Counted from the first letter of the stretch, positions 41,576-50,442 are shown. The stretch is 64,000 nucleotides of DNA from Micromonospora sp. MP36 (GCF_008119785.1 NZ_VSFA01000023.1:1-64000), one strand, 5' to 3'. Notes: a model not told the origin generated them from the letters alone. Program-made: numbers and translations.

Positions 41576-44500
41576 TGTCCGCCACCGCCCGTAACCAGGT
41601 CTTTTCCGCCGTCCACACCATCGGCGGCCTGATCCCGGCCGACATGCTGGTCCGGATCTCCGAAGGCAGGGACGTCTCCGGCTCGAAGCCCGCCGACTAC
41701 CGGGTGATCGGCGCCCGGTCGGTGCGCGACGACGCCGAGCGGCACTGGGACTTCCTCAAGTCCATCTGGAAGGAGCTACGCGCCAAGCTTCCCGTCAGCC
41801 CGGACGCCGCGACGCCGGCCGACCCGACCGGCGTCGCGGTCAGTCAGTGGCTGCTGCCGCTGTTCAACGAACTCGGCTTCGGCCACCTGCCGGTGGTCGG
41901 TGCCTCGGGCATCGCCTCCGACGACGGAGACAAGACGTTCGCGATCAGCCACCGCTGGAACCACGTACCGATCCACCTGATCTCCTGGAACGCGGCACTG
42001 GACAAGCGGCCGGCCGGCACGGGCGGCGTGCCGCCGCAGTCACTGGTGCAGGAGCTGCTGAACCGCTCCGAGGCCCACCTGTGGGGCGTGCTCACCAACG
42101 GCCGCCAGCTGCGGCTGCTGCGCGACTCCAGCGCTCTCGCCACCGCCGCGTACGTCGAGTTCGACCTGGAGGCGATCTTCGACGGCGAGCTGTTCAGCGA
42201 GTTCGTCCTGCTGTACCGGCTGCTGCACGTCTCCCGCTTCGAGGTCGCCGAAGGGGCAGCCCCGTCGACCTGTTGGCTGGAGAAGTGGCGCACCGAGGCG
42301 ATCGCCGCCGGCACCCGCGCACTCGACCAGCTCCGCAAGGGCGTCCAGGACGCGATCACCGCGCTCGGCACCGGCTTCCTGCGCCACCCCGACAACGGCA
42401 CGCTGCGGGAGAACGTCGACCCGCAGGCCCTGCACAACGCCCTGCTGCGCCTCGTCTACCGGCTGCTCTTCCTCTTCGTCGCCGAGGACCGCGACGCGCT
42501 GCACCACCCCGACGCCGACGAGCAGGCCCGCGAACGGTATGCCGCCTACTTCTCGTCCGCCCGGCTGAGGGCGCACGCGCGCCGCCGCCGCGGTACCACG
42601 CACAGCGACCTCTACCAGGCGCTGCGGATCGTCCTGGACGCGCTCGGCAACGAGAACGGCCGCCCGGAGCTGGGCCTGCCCGGCCTCGGCGGGCTGTTCG
42701 ACCACGACCCGGTCGCGGACAAGCCGTTGGACGGCCTGTCGCTGTCCAACGAGTACCTGCTGACCGCCGTCCGGCACCTGTCGCAGGTGCGGGACGCCGG
42801 CACCCGCCGCTGGCGGTCGGTCGACTACCGCAACCTGGATGCGGAAGAGCTGGGCTCGATCTACGAGTCCCTGCTGGAGCTGGTGCCGAAGCACAGCGCG
42901 GTGGACCGCACCTTCGAGCTGGTCGAGCTTGCCGGCAACACCCGCAAGACCACCGGCTCCTACTACACCCCGTCCTCGCTGATCGAATGCCTGCTCGACT
43001 CGGCCCTCGACCCGGTCATCGACGACGCGGTCAAGCGCGCCGAGCAGGCCGCCACCGCCGCCGGGCAGCCCGACCCGAGCGACGCCATCGTCGACGAGCT
43101 GCTGTCGCTCACCGTCTGCGACCCGGCCTGCGGCTCCGGCCACTTCCTGGTCGCCGCGGCCCGCCGGATCGCCAAGCGGGTCGCTGCCGTGCGCGAACGC
43201 AACCCCGAGCCGACCGTCGATGCGGTACGTCACGCCCTGCACGAGGTGGTCGCCCGCTGCATCTACGGGGTCGACATCAACCCGATGGCGGTTGAACTGG
43301 CCAAGGTGTCGCTGTGGATGGAGGCCCTGGAGCCGGGTAAGCCGCTGAGCTTCCTCGACGCGCACGTGAAGTGCGGCAACGCGCTGATCGGGGCCACGCC
43401 CGCGCTGCTCAAGCGCGGTATCCCCGACGAGGCGTTCAAGCCCATCGAAGGCGATGACAAGAAGTACGCCAAGGGCCTAGAGAAGCAGAACGCCAAGGAG
43501 CGGCAGGGCCAGGGCAGCCTCTTCGACCTGGACGACGCGGCAAAGGTCGCCAACACCGTCTTCGCCCAGGGCCTGCGCCTGATCACAGCGGCCCCCACCA
43601 ACAACCTCGGCGACGTTCGCAGGCAGGCGTCCGCCTACCGAAGCTGGAAGACCTCCGCGGATTACGCCCGCGCCCTGCACGTCGCAGACGCCTGGTGCGC
43701 CGCGTTCATGTGGAAGAAGGCGGCCGACGCTCCGCCAGCAGTCACCCACGGTGTCTTCCGTGCACTCGAGGACCCCGACGCAGCAGCGGCGCCGCAAGCG
43801 CCCCACGCCGAGATCCTCCGGCTTTGCGAGTTGTACCGGTTCTTTCACTGGCACCTGGAGTTTCCAGAGATCTTCGACGTGCCAGAGTGCGACGGGCACG
43901 GCCTCGCCGCGGCGACGGGCTGGGCCGGTGGCTTCGACTGCGTCTTGGGCAACCCGCCATGGGAGCGCATGAAGCTTCAGGAGCAGGAATTTTTCGCCCA
44001 GCGTGATACTGAAATCGCAGTTGCGCCCAATGCGGCTATTCGCCGCCGCCTCATTGCAGCGCTGCCAGCGACAAGGCCAGAGCTAGCCGAGGAGTTTCGC
44101 TCAACGAAGAGGAAGGGCGACGGTGAGGCGCATTTCATTCGCGACTCTGGCAAGTATAACCTGACTGGTATTGGAACTGTTAACACTTACGCGGCGTTTT
44201 CGGAGAGTGGTCGGGATATCCTTGAGCGGTTAGGCCGAATGGGAGTGATCGTCCCAACCGGCATTGCTACGGACGCCACCACGCAATTCTTCTTCAAGGA
44301 TCTCGTGGTCAACGGATCGATCACAGCACTCTACGACTTCGAGAATCGCAACGGCCTCTTCCCCGCTGTGGACTCGCGCATGAAGTTCAGCATCCTCTCC
44401 CTCGCGGGGCGCACATTGGGCGAACCGACTGCCAAGTTTGCCTTCTTCCTCCATGATCCGGCCGAGCTGGGCGACGCAGGCAAGTCGCTTACCCTCACCC

Positions 44501-45633
44501 CGCACGAGATCAGCCTCCTTAACCCAAACACCGGCACCTGCCCCGTCTTCCGCTCCCGCCGCGATGCGGAGATCACCCTCAGCATCTACCGCCGCATCCC
44601 TGTACTTGTGAAGGCGAGTGACCCTAATGGGAACCCGTGGCGGGTCGAGCTGGGCAGGATGTTCCACATGTCCGAGGACTCCCACCTTTTCCATACAAGC
44701 GGACAGCTCAAAGACGATGGCTGGACTCTTGCCGGCAACACATTTGTTAAGGGGTCGGCCAAGATGCTTCCCCTTTACGAAGCAAAAATGCTGCACCACT
44801 ACGACCATCGTTGGGCCACCTATGACGAGAATGGGGCGACCCGCGACTTTGCGGTCGCCGAAAAGCAGAACCCCGATGCCGTAGTTCTCCCTCGCTACTG
44901 GGTCGGTGAACGGGAGGTCGAAGAAAAGCTCGCTTCAAAGCATTGGAAGCGAGGCTGGCTCTTCGGTTGGCGCGACATCTGCCGCGCCACTGACGAGCGT
45001 ACAATGATCGACAGCGTGTTCCCGCGCACCGCGGCCCCGGACGGCACTCTTCTGATGCTTCCGCAACAACCTGTGGCAGGTCTGGTGGCCTGTCTAACGT
45101 CGTTAGTTCTGGACTTTGTGGCCCGGCAGAAGGTGGGAGGTACCCACTTGAAGCTCTTTATTGCTCACCAACTGCCTGTCGCCTCTCCAAGTCAGCTCGA
45201 GCCTCATGCCCAGTTTGTCGGTGATCGTGTTCTCGAGCTCGTCTACACGAGCCATGACATGGCCCCATTCGCCCGCGATCTCTGCGACATGGGCGCACCG
45301 TTTCGATGGGACGACGAGCGGCGTGCGGTTATCCGGGCTGAGCTGGACGCCTTTTTCTTACACCTCTACGGAGTCTGCCGAAATGATGCCGACTACATTA
45401 TGGAGACGTTCCCGATCGTCAAGCGGAAGGACGAGACGAAATACGGTACGTACCGCACCAAGGAGTTGATCCTCGCCGAGTATGACCGGATGGCCGCTGC
45501 CGGCGTCAGCCTGACTAACCCGCTGATCGACGGCGAGAATTACACCTCAACTCTCACCCCGCCTCCGGGTCACGGCCCCCGCCATCCAGAGCCTGCTGCG
45601 GCCGTAGCTCCGATGGGCAACGAGGAAGCTTGA
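41575..45633 (+). CDS. Eco57I-like N6-adenine DNA methylase, DrmMI/PglX-like
   Basis: ATG 41575 overlaps the previous stop; 1,352 aa. The N-terminal half (1-480) is helical with a possible inactive nuclease-like or DNA-binding part (WGVLTNGRQLRLLRDSS). The methylase core has TGSYYTPSSLIECLL, motif I DPACGSGHFL (D516) and motif IV GNPPWERM (N793). The C-terminal 550 residues are the target-recognition region. From about 43980 on, codon use changes abruptly: many A/T third positions, clearly lower GC than the N-terminal half, as expected for an exchanged recognition domain. Length and layout fit class 1 DISARM DrmMI or BREX PglX. Its role would be marking self DNA. Confidence 0.88.
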   Translation: MSATARNQVFSAVHTIGGLIPADMLVRISEGRDVSGSKPADYRVIGARSVRDDAERHWDFLKSIWKELRAKLPVSPDAATPADPTGVAVSQWLLPLFNELGFGHLPVVGASGIASDDGDKTFAISHRWNHVPIHLISWNAALDKRPAGTGGVPPQSLVQELLNRSEAHLWGVLTNGRQLRLLRDSSALATAAYVEFDLEAIFDGELFSEFVLLYRLLHVSRFEVAEGAAPSTCWLEKWRTEAIAAGTRALDQLRKGVQDAITALGTGFLRHPDNGTLRENVDPQALHNALLRLVYRLLFLFVAEDRDALHHPDADEQARERYAAYFSSARLRAHARRRRGTTHSDLYQALRIVLDALGNENGRPELGLPGLGGLFDHDPVADKPLDGLSLSNEYLLTAVRHLSQVRDAGTRRWRSVDYRNLDAEELGSIYESLLELVPKHSAVDRTFELVELAGNTRKTTGSYYTPSSLIECLLDSALDPVIDDAVKRAEQAATAAGQPDPSDAIVDELLSLTVCDPACGSGHFLVAAARRIAKRVAAVRERNPEPTVDAVRHALHEVVARCIYGVDINPMAVELAKVSLWMEALEPGKPLSFLDAHVKCGNALIGATPALLKRGIPDEAFKPIEGDDKKYAKGLEKQNAKERQGQGSLFDLDDAAKVANTVFAQGLRLITAAPTNNLGDVRRQASAYRSWKTSADYARALHVADAWCAAFMWKKAADAPPAVTHGVFRALEDPDAAAAPQAPHAEILRLCELYRFFHWHLEFPEIFDVPECDGHGLAAATGWAGGFDCVLGNPPWERMKLQEQEFFAQRDTEIAVAPNAAIRRRLIAALPATRPELAEEFRSTKRKGDGEAHFIRDSGKYNLTGIGTVNTYAAFSESGRDILERLGRMGVIVPTGIATDATTQFFFKDLVVNGSITALYDFENRNGLFPAVDSRMKFSILSLAGRTLGEPTAKFAFFLHDPAELGDAGKSLTLTPHEISLLNPNTGTCPVFRSRRDAEITLSIYRRIPVLVKASDPNGNPWRVELGRMFHMSEDSHLFHTSGQLKDDGWTLAGNTFVKGSAKMLPLYEAKMLHHYDHRWATYDENGATRDFAVAEKQNPDAVVLPRYWVGEREVEEKLASKHWKRGWLFGWRDICRATDERTMIDSVFPRTAAPDGTLLMLPQQPVAGLVACLTSLVLDFVARQKVGGTHLKLFIAHQLPVASPSQLEPHAQFVGDRVLELVYTSHDMAPFARDLCDMGAPFRWDDERRAVIRAELDAFFLHLYGVCRNDADYIMETFPIVKRKDETKYGTYRTKELILAEYDRMAAAGVSLTNPLIDGENYTSTLTPPPGHGPRHPEPAAAVAPMGNEEA

Positions 45634-47474
45634 TGGTCACCGTGTACCCCGAGTTCCAAATTCGCTTGCCGAATGGTGGCCCCACGGCGCGTGGGCGGCT
45701 GCTGGACGAGAAGGGAACCAACGGCAGCCAGAGGTTCGTGGTCTACGCGGGATCCCCCGTACGGCCGGATGTAGTCCCGTCGTTTCCCGAGCGGATGCCC
45801 TCCTCATACGGGTTCCGTGAGCGCCTGATCGCCGACGGTTCGATCGTGGAGTCCACGACCTGGCGAGGCCATCTGGAGACGACCAGGCACATTACCTGTA
45901 ACTCTCCGTCCGCCGCCGCCGAGATCCTGATCGGCCGCAGCGCCAACGGATGGACGGAGTGGAAGACTTCCGATGGGCGCCCGCTGGGCGACTTTGTAGC
46001 GCAGGAAGCGTGGGGTCGCAACCGTACCTGGCTGATTCGCGGATCCAATGTGTCCGGGATCGACCTCGTGCAGCGGCTGTGGCTGCCTGAAGGACTGGTA
46101 AGCGTCGCGGCCAGCCGCCTGCGCGAGGGTGTTGAGCCAAAGACAAGCAAGGAGCAACTGCGTGGACTCGTGGAGGAGGGCTACGACTCCACCGCCAGCC
46201 ACGGGCAGAAGCGTGAGCTGATCGAGGAGATCCACACCTTCCTGTCGAGGATGAAGCCGGGCGACACCGTTTGCACCATCTCCGATGGCCGGTTGTACGT
46301 CGGTGAGATCACCGGTCAGGTCGAGCAGATCGCCTCCGAAGGAGGAAGGTCGAATCTGCGACGCCCGGCGGAGTGGCAAAGCATCGGCTACCCGTGCGAC
46401 GAACTGCCTGAGGCGCTTCAGCAGAAGTTGTCCGTCCAGCACGATGTCGTCGACCTCACCTCTGTGGAAGCGCTGGTCGCTGGGCTGGGCCGCAGTGACG
46501 AGGAGTTGGCTGACGGGGCACAAGACGGCGTTGGCGACCCCAGCCTGGAGATAGCCGCACTCGTCGCTCGTCGGGAGCTGGAGTTACCCGAGCCGAACCA
46601 GGAACTCGCGGATGAACTGTTGGTGCACGACGTGGCGTGGCTGCGGGAGCTGCGCGATCTGCTCTGGGACGAGCGGCAGTTGGTGCTCTACGGCCCGCCC
46701 GGAACCGGCAAGACGTATCTGGCGTTGAAGCTGGCCGAGTTTCTTGGCGGCGGACCCGAGCAGGTCAAGTTGGTCCAATTCCACCCCTCGTACTCCTACG
46801 AGGACTTCTTTGAGGGCTTCCGACCTCAAGAGGACGAAAAGACGCGGGAGGTCGCCTTCCGGCTCACCGACGGTCCCTTGCGCGAGCTCGCCGACCTTGC
46901 CGCTCGCGAGGGCAACCGACACATCCCGTACTTCCTGATCATCGACGAGATCAACCGGGCCAACCTGGCGAAGGTCTTCGGCGAGCTGTACTTCCTGCTC
47001 GAATACCGCAACAGGTCGGTGCGGCTCACGTACTCGGGCGACGACTTTGCGTTGCCGTCGAACCTGTTCGTCATCGGCACGATGAATACGGCCGACCGTT
47101 CTATCGCGCTTGTGGACGCCGCCATGCGCCGCCGCTTCGCCTTCGTCGAACTCTCACCCCGGGCCGAGCCGACCAGCGGCTTGCTGCGCCGCTGGCTCAC
47201 GCGTGAACAACGGGACCTCGAACCCGCCGAGCTTCTTGACGCGCTCAACGCCCGGATCGGTGACCCCGACTTCCGCGTAGGGCCGTCGTATCTGATGAAG
47301 AAGGGCGTCTACCGCGACGGCGGGCTCGAACGCACCTGGCGTACCAAAATCCTGCCGCTGCTAGAGGAGTACCACTACGGCGAAGACGTGGACGTCGAGC
47401 GCCACTACGGGCTGCGTACGCTGCGCGCCGCCATCGCACCGCCTCCCGGCACCGGCGAACCTGACCCGTCATGA
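45633..47474 (+). CDS. mcrB: McrB-like AAA+ GTPase with DUF4357 and PUA-like N-terminal readers
   Basis: ATG 45633 overlaps the methylase stop (TGATG); a TTG at 45630 is possible but less likely. 613 aa. Residues about 20-130 are DUF4357-like (SPSAAAEILIGRSANGWTEW). Residues about 205-250 resemble a PUA/EVE-type small beta barrel (RMKPGDTVCTISDGRLYVGE), so the DNA- or modified-base-reading part is unlike E. coli McrB. The AAA+ motor has Walker A GPPGTGKT (354-361), Walker B FLIIDEINRANLAKVFGELY and the McrB signature MNTADRS (from M484). McrB drives GTP-dependent translocation and needs McrC, encoded next (ATGA overlap). Confidence 0.88.
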   Translation: MVTVYPEFQIRLPNGGPTARGRLLDEKGTNGSQRFVVYAGSPVRPDVVPSFPERMPSSYGFRERLIADGSIVESTTWRGHLETTRHITCNSPSAAAEILIGRSANGWTEWKTSDGRPLGDFVAQEAWGRNRTWLIRGSNVSGIDLVQRLWLPEGLVSVAASRLREGVEPKTSKEQLRGLVEEGYDSTASHGQKRELIEEIHTFLSRMKPGDTVCTISDGRLYVGEITGQVEQIASEGGRSNLRRPAEWQSIGYPCDELPEALQQKLSVQHDVVDLTSVEALVAGLGRSDEELADGAQDGVGDPSLEIAALVARRELELPEPNQELADELLVHDVAWLRELRDLLWDERQLVLYGPPGTGKTYLALKLAEFLGGGPEQVKLVQFHPSYSYEDFFEGFRPQEDEKTREVAFRLTDGPLRELADLAAREGNRHIPYFLIIDEINRANLAKVFGELYFLLEYRNRSVRLTYSGDDFALPSNLFVIGTMNTADRSIALVDAAMRRRFAFVELSPRAEPTSGLLRRWLTREQRDLEPAELLDALNARIGDPDFRVGPSYLMKKGVYRDGGLERTWRTKILPLLEEYHYGEDVDVERHYGLRTLRAAIAPPPGTGEPDPS

Positions 47475-48673
47475 CGGTTATCGAACTGACCGAACATGGC
47501 CCGGCGCGCTCGGTCCCGCTTGAAGACGCCGCAGGCCGTGCCCTGGCCACCTCCCGCCTGGTCGAGGCGACACCCGACCCGTTCGCCCCCGGACGGTGGC
47601 GGGTGAAGGCCGCCGGCAAGGTCGGCGTGGCGACCGTGACCGTGCCTGGCGCGCAGGCGGTCACCCTACGGATCGTGCCGAAGGTCCCCGTCACCCGGCT
47701 CCTGTTCCTCCTCGGCTACAGCCTCGACGCGAAGGGGTGGCGGAACGAGGACGCACGACTGGACGAAGAATCGGAGCTGCTGCCCGCGCTCGCCCAGCTC
47801 TTCGAACGGCAGGCGGAGAACGCGCTGCGTCAGGGGCTGCTCCAGGGCTACCGCACCACCGAGGAGACCTCTATGGTCGTGCGGGGCCGCATCCGGGAGG
47901 CGGATCAGATCCGGCGGCAGCACGGCAGGCTCATGCCGGTGGAGGTCGTACACGACGAGTACACGCCGGACATCGCCGAGAACCGGCTGTTGCGCACGGC
48001 CTGTGATCGGCTCTGCCGGCTGCCTGCCGGTATCGGCCGTGGCGGCCGTGGCCGGTTGCTGCGTTTGCGCGTCCGACTCGCCGACATCACCCCGATCGAC
48101 CGCGGGCATGAACTGCCGACATGGCGGCCCAGCCGCCTCAACGCCCGCTATCACAAGGCCTTGCGCCTGGCCGAACTCGTGCTGCGGGGCGCCTCCGTCG
48201 AGCATCGGCCCGGCGACGTGACTGTGAGCGGTTTCCTCTTCGACATGCCGAGAGTCTTCGAGGACTTCGTCACCGTTGCCCTGCGCGACGCCCTGACGGG
48301 CGGCGGCGGTCGCTGCGCGCTCCAGGCCACTCATTACCTCGACGAGCGCCATGTGATCCGTATGATTCCCGACTTCGTCTGGTCCGCCGACGACGGCACC
48401 CCGCTCGCCGTGGCCGATGCCAAGTACAAGGCCGAAAAGCCCGAGGGCTATCCCGACGCCGACCTCTACCAGATGCTCGCCTACTGCACCGCGCTCGGCC
48501 TGCCAGAAGGTCATCTCATCTACGCCAAGGGCAACGCCCCGCACACCGCGCACCAAGTCCGGCATGCTGGAATCACCATCCATCAGCACGCGCTCGAACT
48601 CGACCAGCCGCCTTCCGAACTGCTCGCCGAGGTGCGAGCCCTGGCTGTGCGGCTTGCGCCAGCCAGTCGGTGA
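47471..48673 (+). CDS. mcrC: McrC-like nuclease subunit
   Basis: ATG 47471 overlaps the mcrB stop; 400 aa. The N-terminal beta-rich part has VTLRIVPKVPVTRLLFLLGY. The middle has ENALRQGLLQGYRTTEE and VRGRIREADQIRRQ, both typical of McrBC 5-methylcytosine restriction component McrC. The PD-(D/E)xK site is complete: D301 in RMIPDFVW, then D316-A-K318 in AVADAKYK. It supplies cleavage once McrB assembles on modified DNA. It is the last gene of the operon; the convergent GntR gene ends six bases away, with no room for a separate terminator. Confidence 0.9.
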   Translation: MTVIELTEHGPARSVPLEDAAGRALATSRLVEATPDPFAPGRWRVKAAGKVGVATVTVPGAQAVTLRIVPKVPVTRLLFLLGYSLDAKGWRNEDARLDEESELLPALAQLFERQAENALRQGLLQGYRTTEETSMVVRGRIREADQIRRQHGRLMPVEVVHDEYTPDIAENRLLRTACDRLCRLPAGIGRGGRGRLLRLRVRLADITPIDRGHELPTWRPSRLNARYHKALRLAELVLRGASVEHRPGDVTVSGFLFDMPRVFEDFVTVALRDALTGGGGRCALQATHYLDERHVIRMIPDFVWSADDGTPLAVADAKYKAEKPEGYPDADLYQMLAYCTALGLPEGHLIYAKGNAPHTAHQVRHAGITIHQHALELDQPPSELLAEVRALAVRLAPASR

Positions 48674-48679
48674 CGTGTA

Positions 48680-48916
48680 TCAGGGTTTCTGCTCGTAGTT
48701 TTCGGCGACAAAGACGCCGACACCTTGCCTGCCCTCCAGGACGCCTGCCTCGATAAGGAGGTCGATCGCCTTCCTGACGGTGACGCCGGAGGTCTCGTAC
48801 TGCTCGGCCAGTTCCTTGGTCGTGGGCAGCTTGTCGCCGGGCTTCAAGATGCCAGCAGCGATCTTGGCCTGGATCTCCCGCCGGATCCTTCGCCACAGCG
48901 GCTCGTAGGGCGCCAT
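48680..48916 (-). CDS. Short GntR-family regulator (DNA-binding domain only)
   Basis: 78 aa from ATG 48916: a complete GntR winged helix (IQAKIAAGILKPGDKLPTTK, YETSGVTVRKAIDLLIEAGV, GRQGVGVFV) without an effector domain. Stand-alone GntR proteins of this size, such as KorSA of actinomycete integrative elements, are autoregulators. It is convergent with mcrC and divergent from the 98-aa gene, with a nested inverted repeat between. It may control that region and perhaps, by read-through, the defence operon. Confidence 0.85.
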   Translation of the reverse strand: MAPYEPLWRRIRREIQAKIAAGILKPGDKLPTTKELAEQYETSGVTVRKAIDLLIEAGVLEGRQGVGVFVAENYEQKP

Positions 48917-48950
48917 GGGCGGAGTTCATCACAGCCAATGTTCGATCTTG

Positions 48951-49002
48951 CAACCTATGCCATCCTTACAACCTATAGCTTGATTGGCTTGTTTGGTTGT
49001 AA
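48951..49002. promoter_or_regulatory. Nested inverted/direct repeats, probable GntR operator
   Basis: CAACCTAT occurs at 48951-48958 and 48969-48976. TTACAACC (48966-48973) is the exact inverse of GGTTGTAA (48995-49002), and outer GCAAC/GTTGC arms extend it. The stretch is AT-rich compared with its surroundings and lies between the GntR start (48916, minus) and the plus-strand gene at 49040, so it probably holds both promoters. Confidence 0.6.
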
Positions 49003-49039
49003 AGTTGCGTTGAGCAGCGGAACGAGATAGGGGAGGCGT

Positions 49040-49336
49040 ATGGGCAGGCGGTGGAGGTGGTTCTTGCGGTCTGGGCGGGCCAGAGCCGACCTGACCGGGC
49101 AGGTCGTACCGGACGGGGACGTGCCGGACCGCGACCAGCGGCTGGGCGCGCCTGACGGCGTACCCGATGGGCGGGTGACCTTGCGGTGTGACGGCGCGGT
49201 CGTCTACGAGCAGCCCGCGCGGCGCCGGGCGGCTCTGACGCCGAACGAGCGCGCGGACCGCTACGACCCGAAGCCGCCCGGCGATCGGCAGTGCCGAGCG
49301 GACCGGAGAGCCGAGGGGCGGGGATCGGATGGTTGA
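49040..49336 (+). CDS. Hypothetical protein (98 aa)
   Basis: ATG 49040 with GGGGAGG four bases upstream. The sequence is basic and Arg/Asp/Pro-rich (MGRRWRWFLRSGRARADLTG at the start; VVYEQPARRRAALTPNERAD later), probably largely disordered. It overlaps the start of the XRE gene by eight bases, supporting an operon. No domain recognised. It may serve as a leader peptide or adaptor of the XRE/DUF397 pair. Confidence 0.5.
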   Translation: MGRRWRWFLRSGRARADLTGQVVPDGDVPDRDQRLGAPDGVPDGRVTLRCDGAVVYEQPARRRAALTPNERADRYDPKPPGDRQCRADRRAEGRGSDG

Positions 49337-50210
49337 GGACCTGGGGTCGACGGTGCCGCGGCGGCAGCTCGGGCGGACGCTGCGGGAGCTGCGGACGGAG
49401 GCGCGGATGACGCTGGACGGCGCGGCGGAGGCGTTGCAGTGCAGCCGGCAGAAGGTGTGGCGGATCGAGACGGGCCTGTGCGCAGTGCGCGGGCTCGACG
49501 TGCGGGCTATGTGCGAGCTGTACGCGGCGACGCCCGAGCTGGCCGGCGCGCTGGTCGCCCTGGCCGGGGAGACGCGGGCGAAGGGCTGGTGGCACTCGTA
49601 CGGCGACACGGTCCCCGACTGGTTCGAGCTGTACGTCGGCCTGGAGTCCGCCGCGTGCCGGCTGCGCGAGCACGACGACGCGCTGGTCCCCGGGCTGTTG
49701 CAGACCCGGGGGTACGCGACCGCCGTCTGCCAGCACCGGCCGGGCCTGACGGAGGACGAGCGGGAGCGCGTGGTCGAGGTGCGGCTGCAACGGCAGACCC
49801 TGCTGCTGCGGCGGCTGCCTCCGCCGCCCCGGTTCGACGTCATGCTCTCCGAGGCGGTGCTGCTGCGGGTCGTCGGCAGCCCGGCGACAATGGCGAAGCA
49901 GCTACGGCACCTGGTAGAGGTGAGCCGCCTGCCGCACGTCTCGATCCGGGTCCTGCCGCTGGCCGCCGGCCTGCATTACGGCGCCGTAGCGGGCGCGTTC
50001 GTGCTGCTCGACTTCCCGCTCGGCAACCGCGTCGAGCCGGAACCGTCGGTCGTCTACAGCGAGTCGCTGACCGGCGCGCTCTACCTCGACCGGAAGGAAG
50101 AGCTTGCCGCGTACGAGGACGTCTGGGCCAGCCTCGACTCGCTGGCCCTGGACCAGGAACAGTCCCGACACCTGATCGGGAAGATCATGCAGGAGGTTTA
50201 CCATGGTTGA
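49329..50210 (+). CDS. XRE-type HTH regulator with DUF5753 domain
   Basis: ATG 49329; 293 aa. N-terminal Cro/C1 HTH (RQLGRTLRELRTEARMTLDG, EALQCSRQKVWRIETG), then the DUF5753 effector region (WFELYVGLESAACRLREHDD, LVPGLLQTRGYATAVCQ, LRHLVEVSRLPHVSIRVLPL, FVLLDFP). This family is abundant in streptomycetes and relatives and is almost always followed by a DUF397 gene. Together they act as regulator-antagonist or toxin-antitoxin-like pairs affecting development and antibiotic production. The stop overlaps the DUF397 start region by eight bases. Confidence 0.92.
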   Translation: MVEDLGSTVPRRQLGRTLRELRTEARMTLDGAAEALQCSRQKVWRIETGLCAVRGLDVRAMCELYAATPELAGALVALAGETRAKGWWHSYGDTVPDWFELYVGLESAACRLREHDDALVPGLLQTRGYATAVCQHRPGLTEDERERVVEVRLQRQTLLLRRLPPPPRFDVMLSEAVLLRVVGSPATMAKQLRHLVEVSRLPHVSIRVLPLAAGLHYGAVAGAFVLLDFPLGNRVEPEPSVVYSESLTGALYLDRKEELAAYEDVWASLDSLALDQEQSRHLIGKIMQEVYHG

Positions 50211-50397
50211 ACTGACCGGCGCGCACTGGCGCACCAGCACCCGCAGCGGCGACAACGGCGGCAACTGCGTCGAGGTCGCCGACAACCTGCCCGGCCTGGT
50301 CGCCGTGCGCGACAGCAAGGACCGCGGCGGTCCGGTCCTCACGTTCACCCCTGGCTGCTGGGCCGCGTTCGTCCGTGCAGCCCCGCCGTCGCGCTGA
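50203..50397 (+). CDS. DUF397 protein, partner of the XRE regulator
   Basis: 64 aa from ATG 50203 with AGGAGG six bases upstream, inside the end of the XRE gene. Canonical DUF397: WRTSTRSGDNGGNCVEVAD, VAVRDSKDRGGPVLTFTPG, and WAAFVRA. It binds or neutralises the paired HTH protein in known cases. A decayed second DUF397 is at 61688-61775. Confidence 0.92.
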   Translation: MVELTGAHWRTSTRSGDNGGNCVEVADNLPGLVAVRDSKDRGGPVLTFTPGCWAAFVRAAPPSR

Positions 50398-50411
50398 GGG
50401 CGTAAAGCACT

Positions 50412-50442
50412 CGCGGGTCCGGCGTCCCATGCTGGGCCCGCG
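50412..50442 (+). terminator. Possible terminator hairpin after DUF397
   Basis: CGCGGGTCC (50412-50420) pairs with GGGCCCGCG (50434-50442), one G-T wobble, 13-base loop. It lies 15 bases after the DUF397 stop and about 100 bases before the end of the convergent nuclease-methylase gene. No T-run follows, as usual in actinomycetes. Confidence 0.4.

Noticed and set aside
32314..45633. Canonical class 1 DISARM
   Set aside because: No phospholipase-D protein (DrmC) and no separate DrmA and DrmB genes; kinase and nuclease fusions and McrBC are extra. Called DISARM-like only.
32314..47474. BREX or Pgl system
   Set aside because: A kinase and a PglX-like methylase are present, but there is no PglZ, BrxC/PglY, BrxA/BrxB or Lon-like gene in the window.
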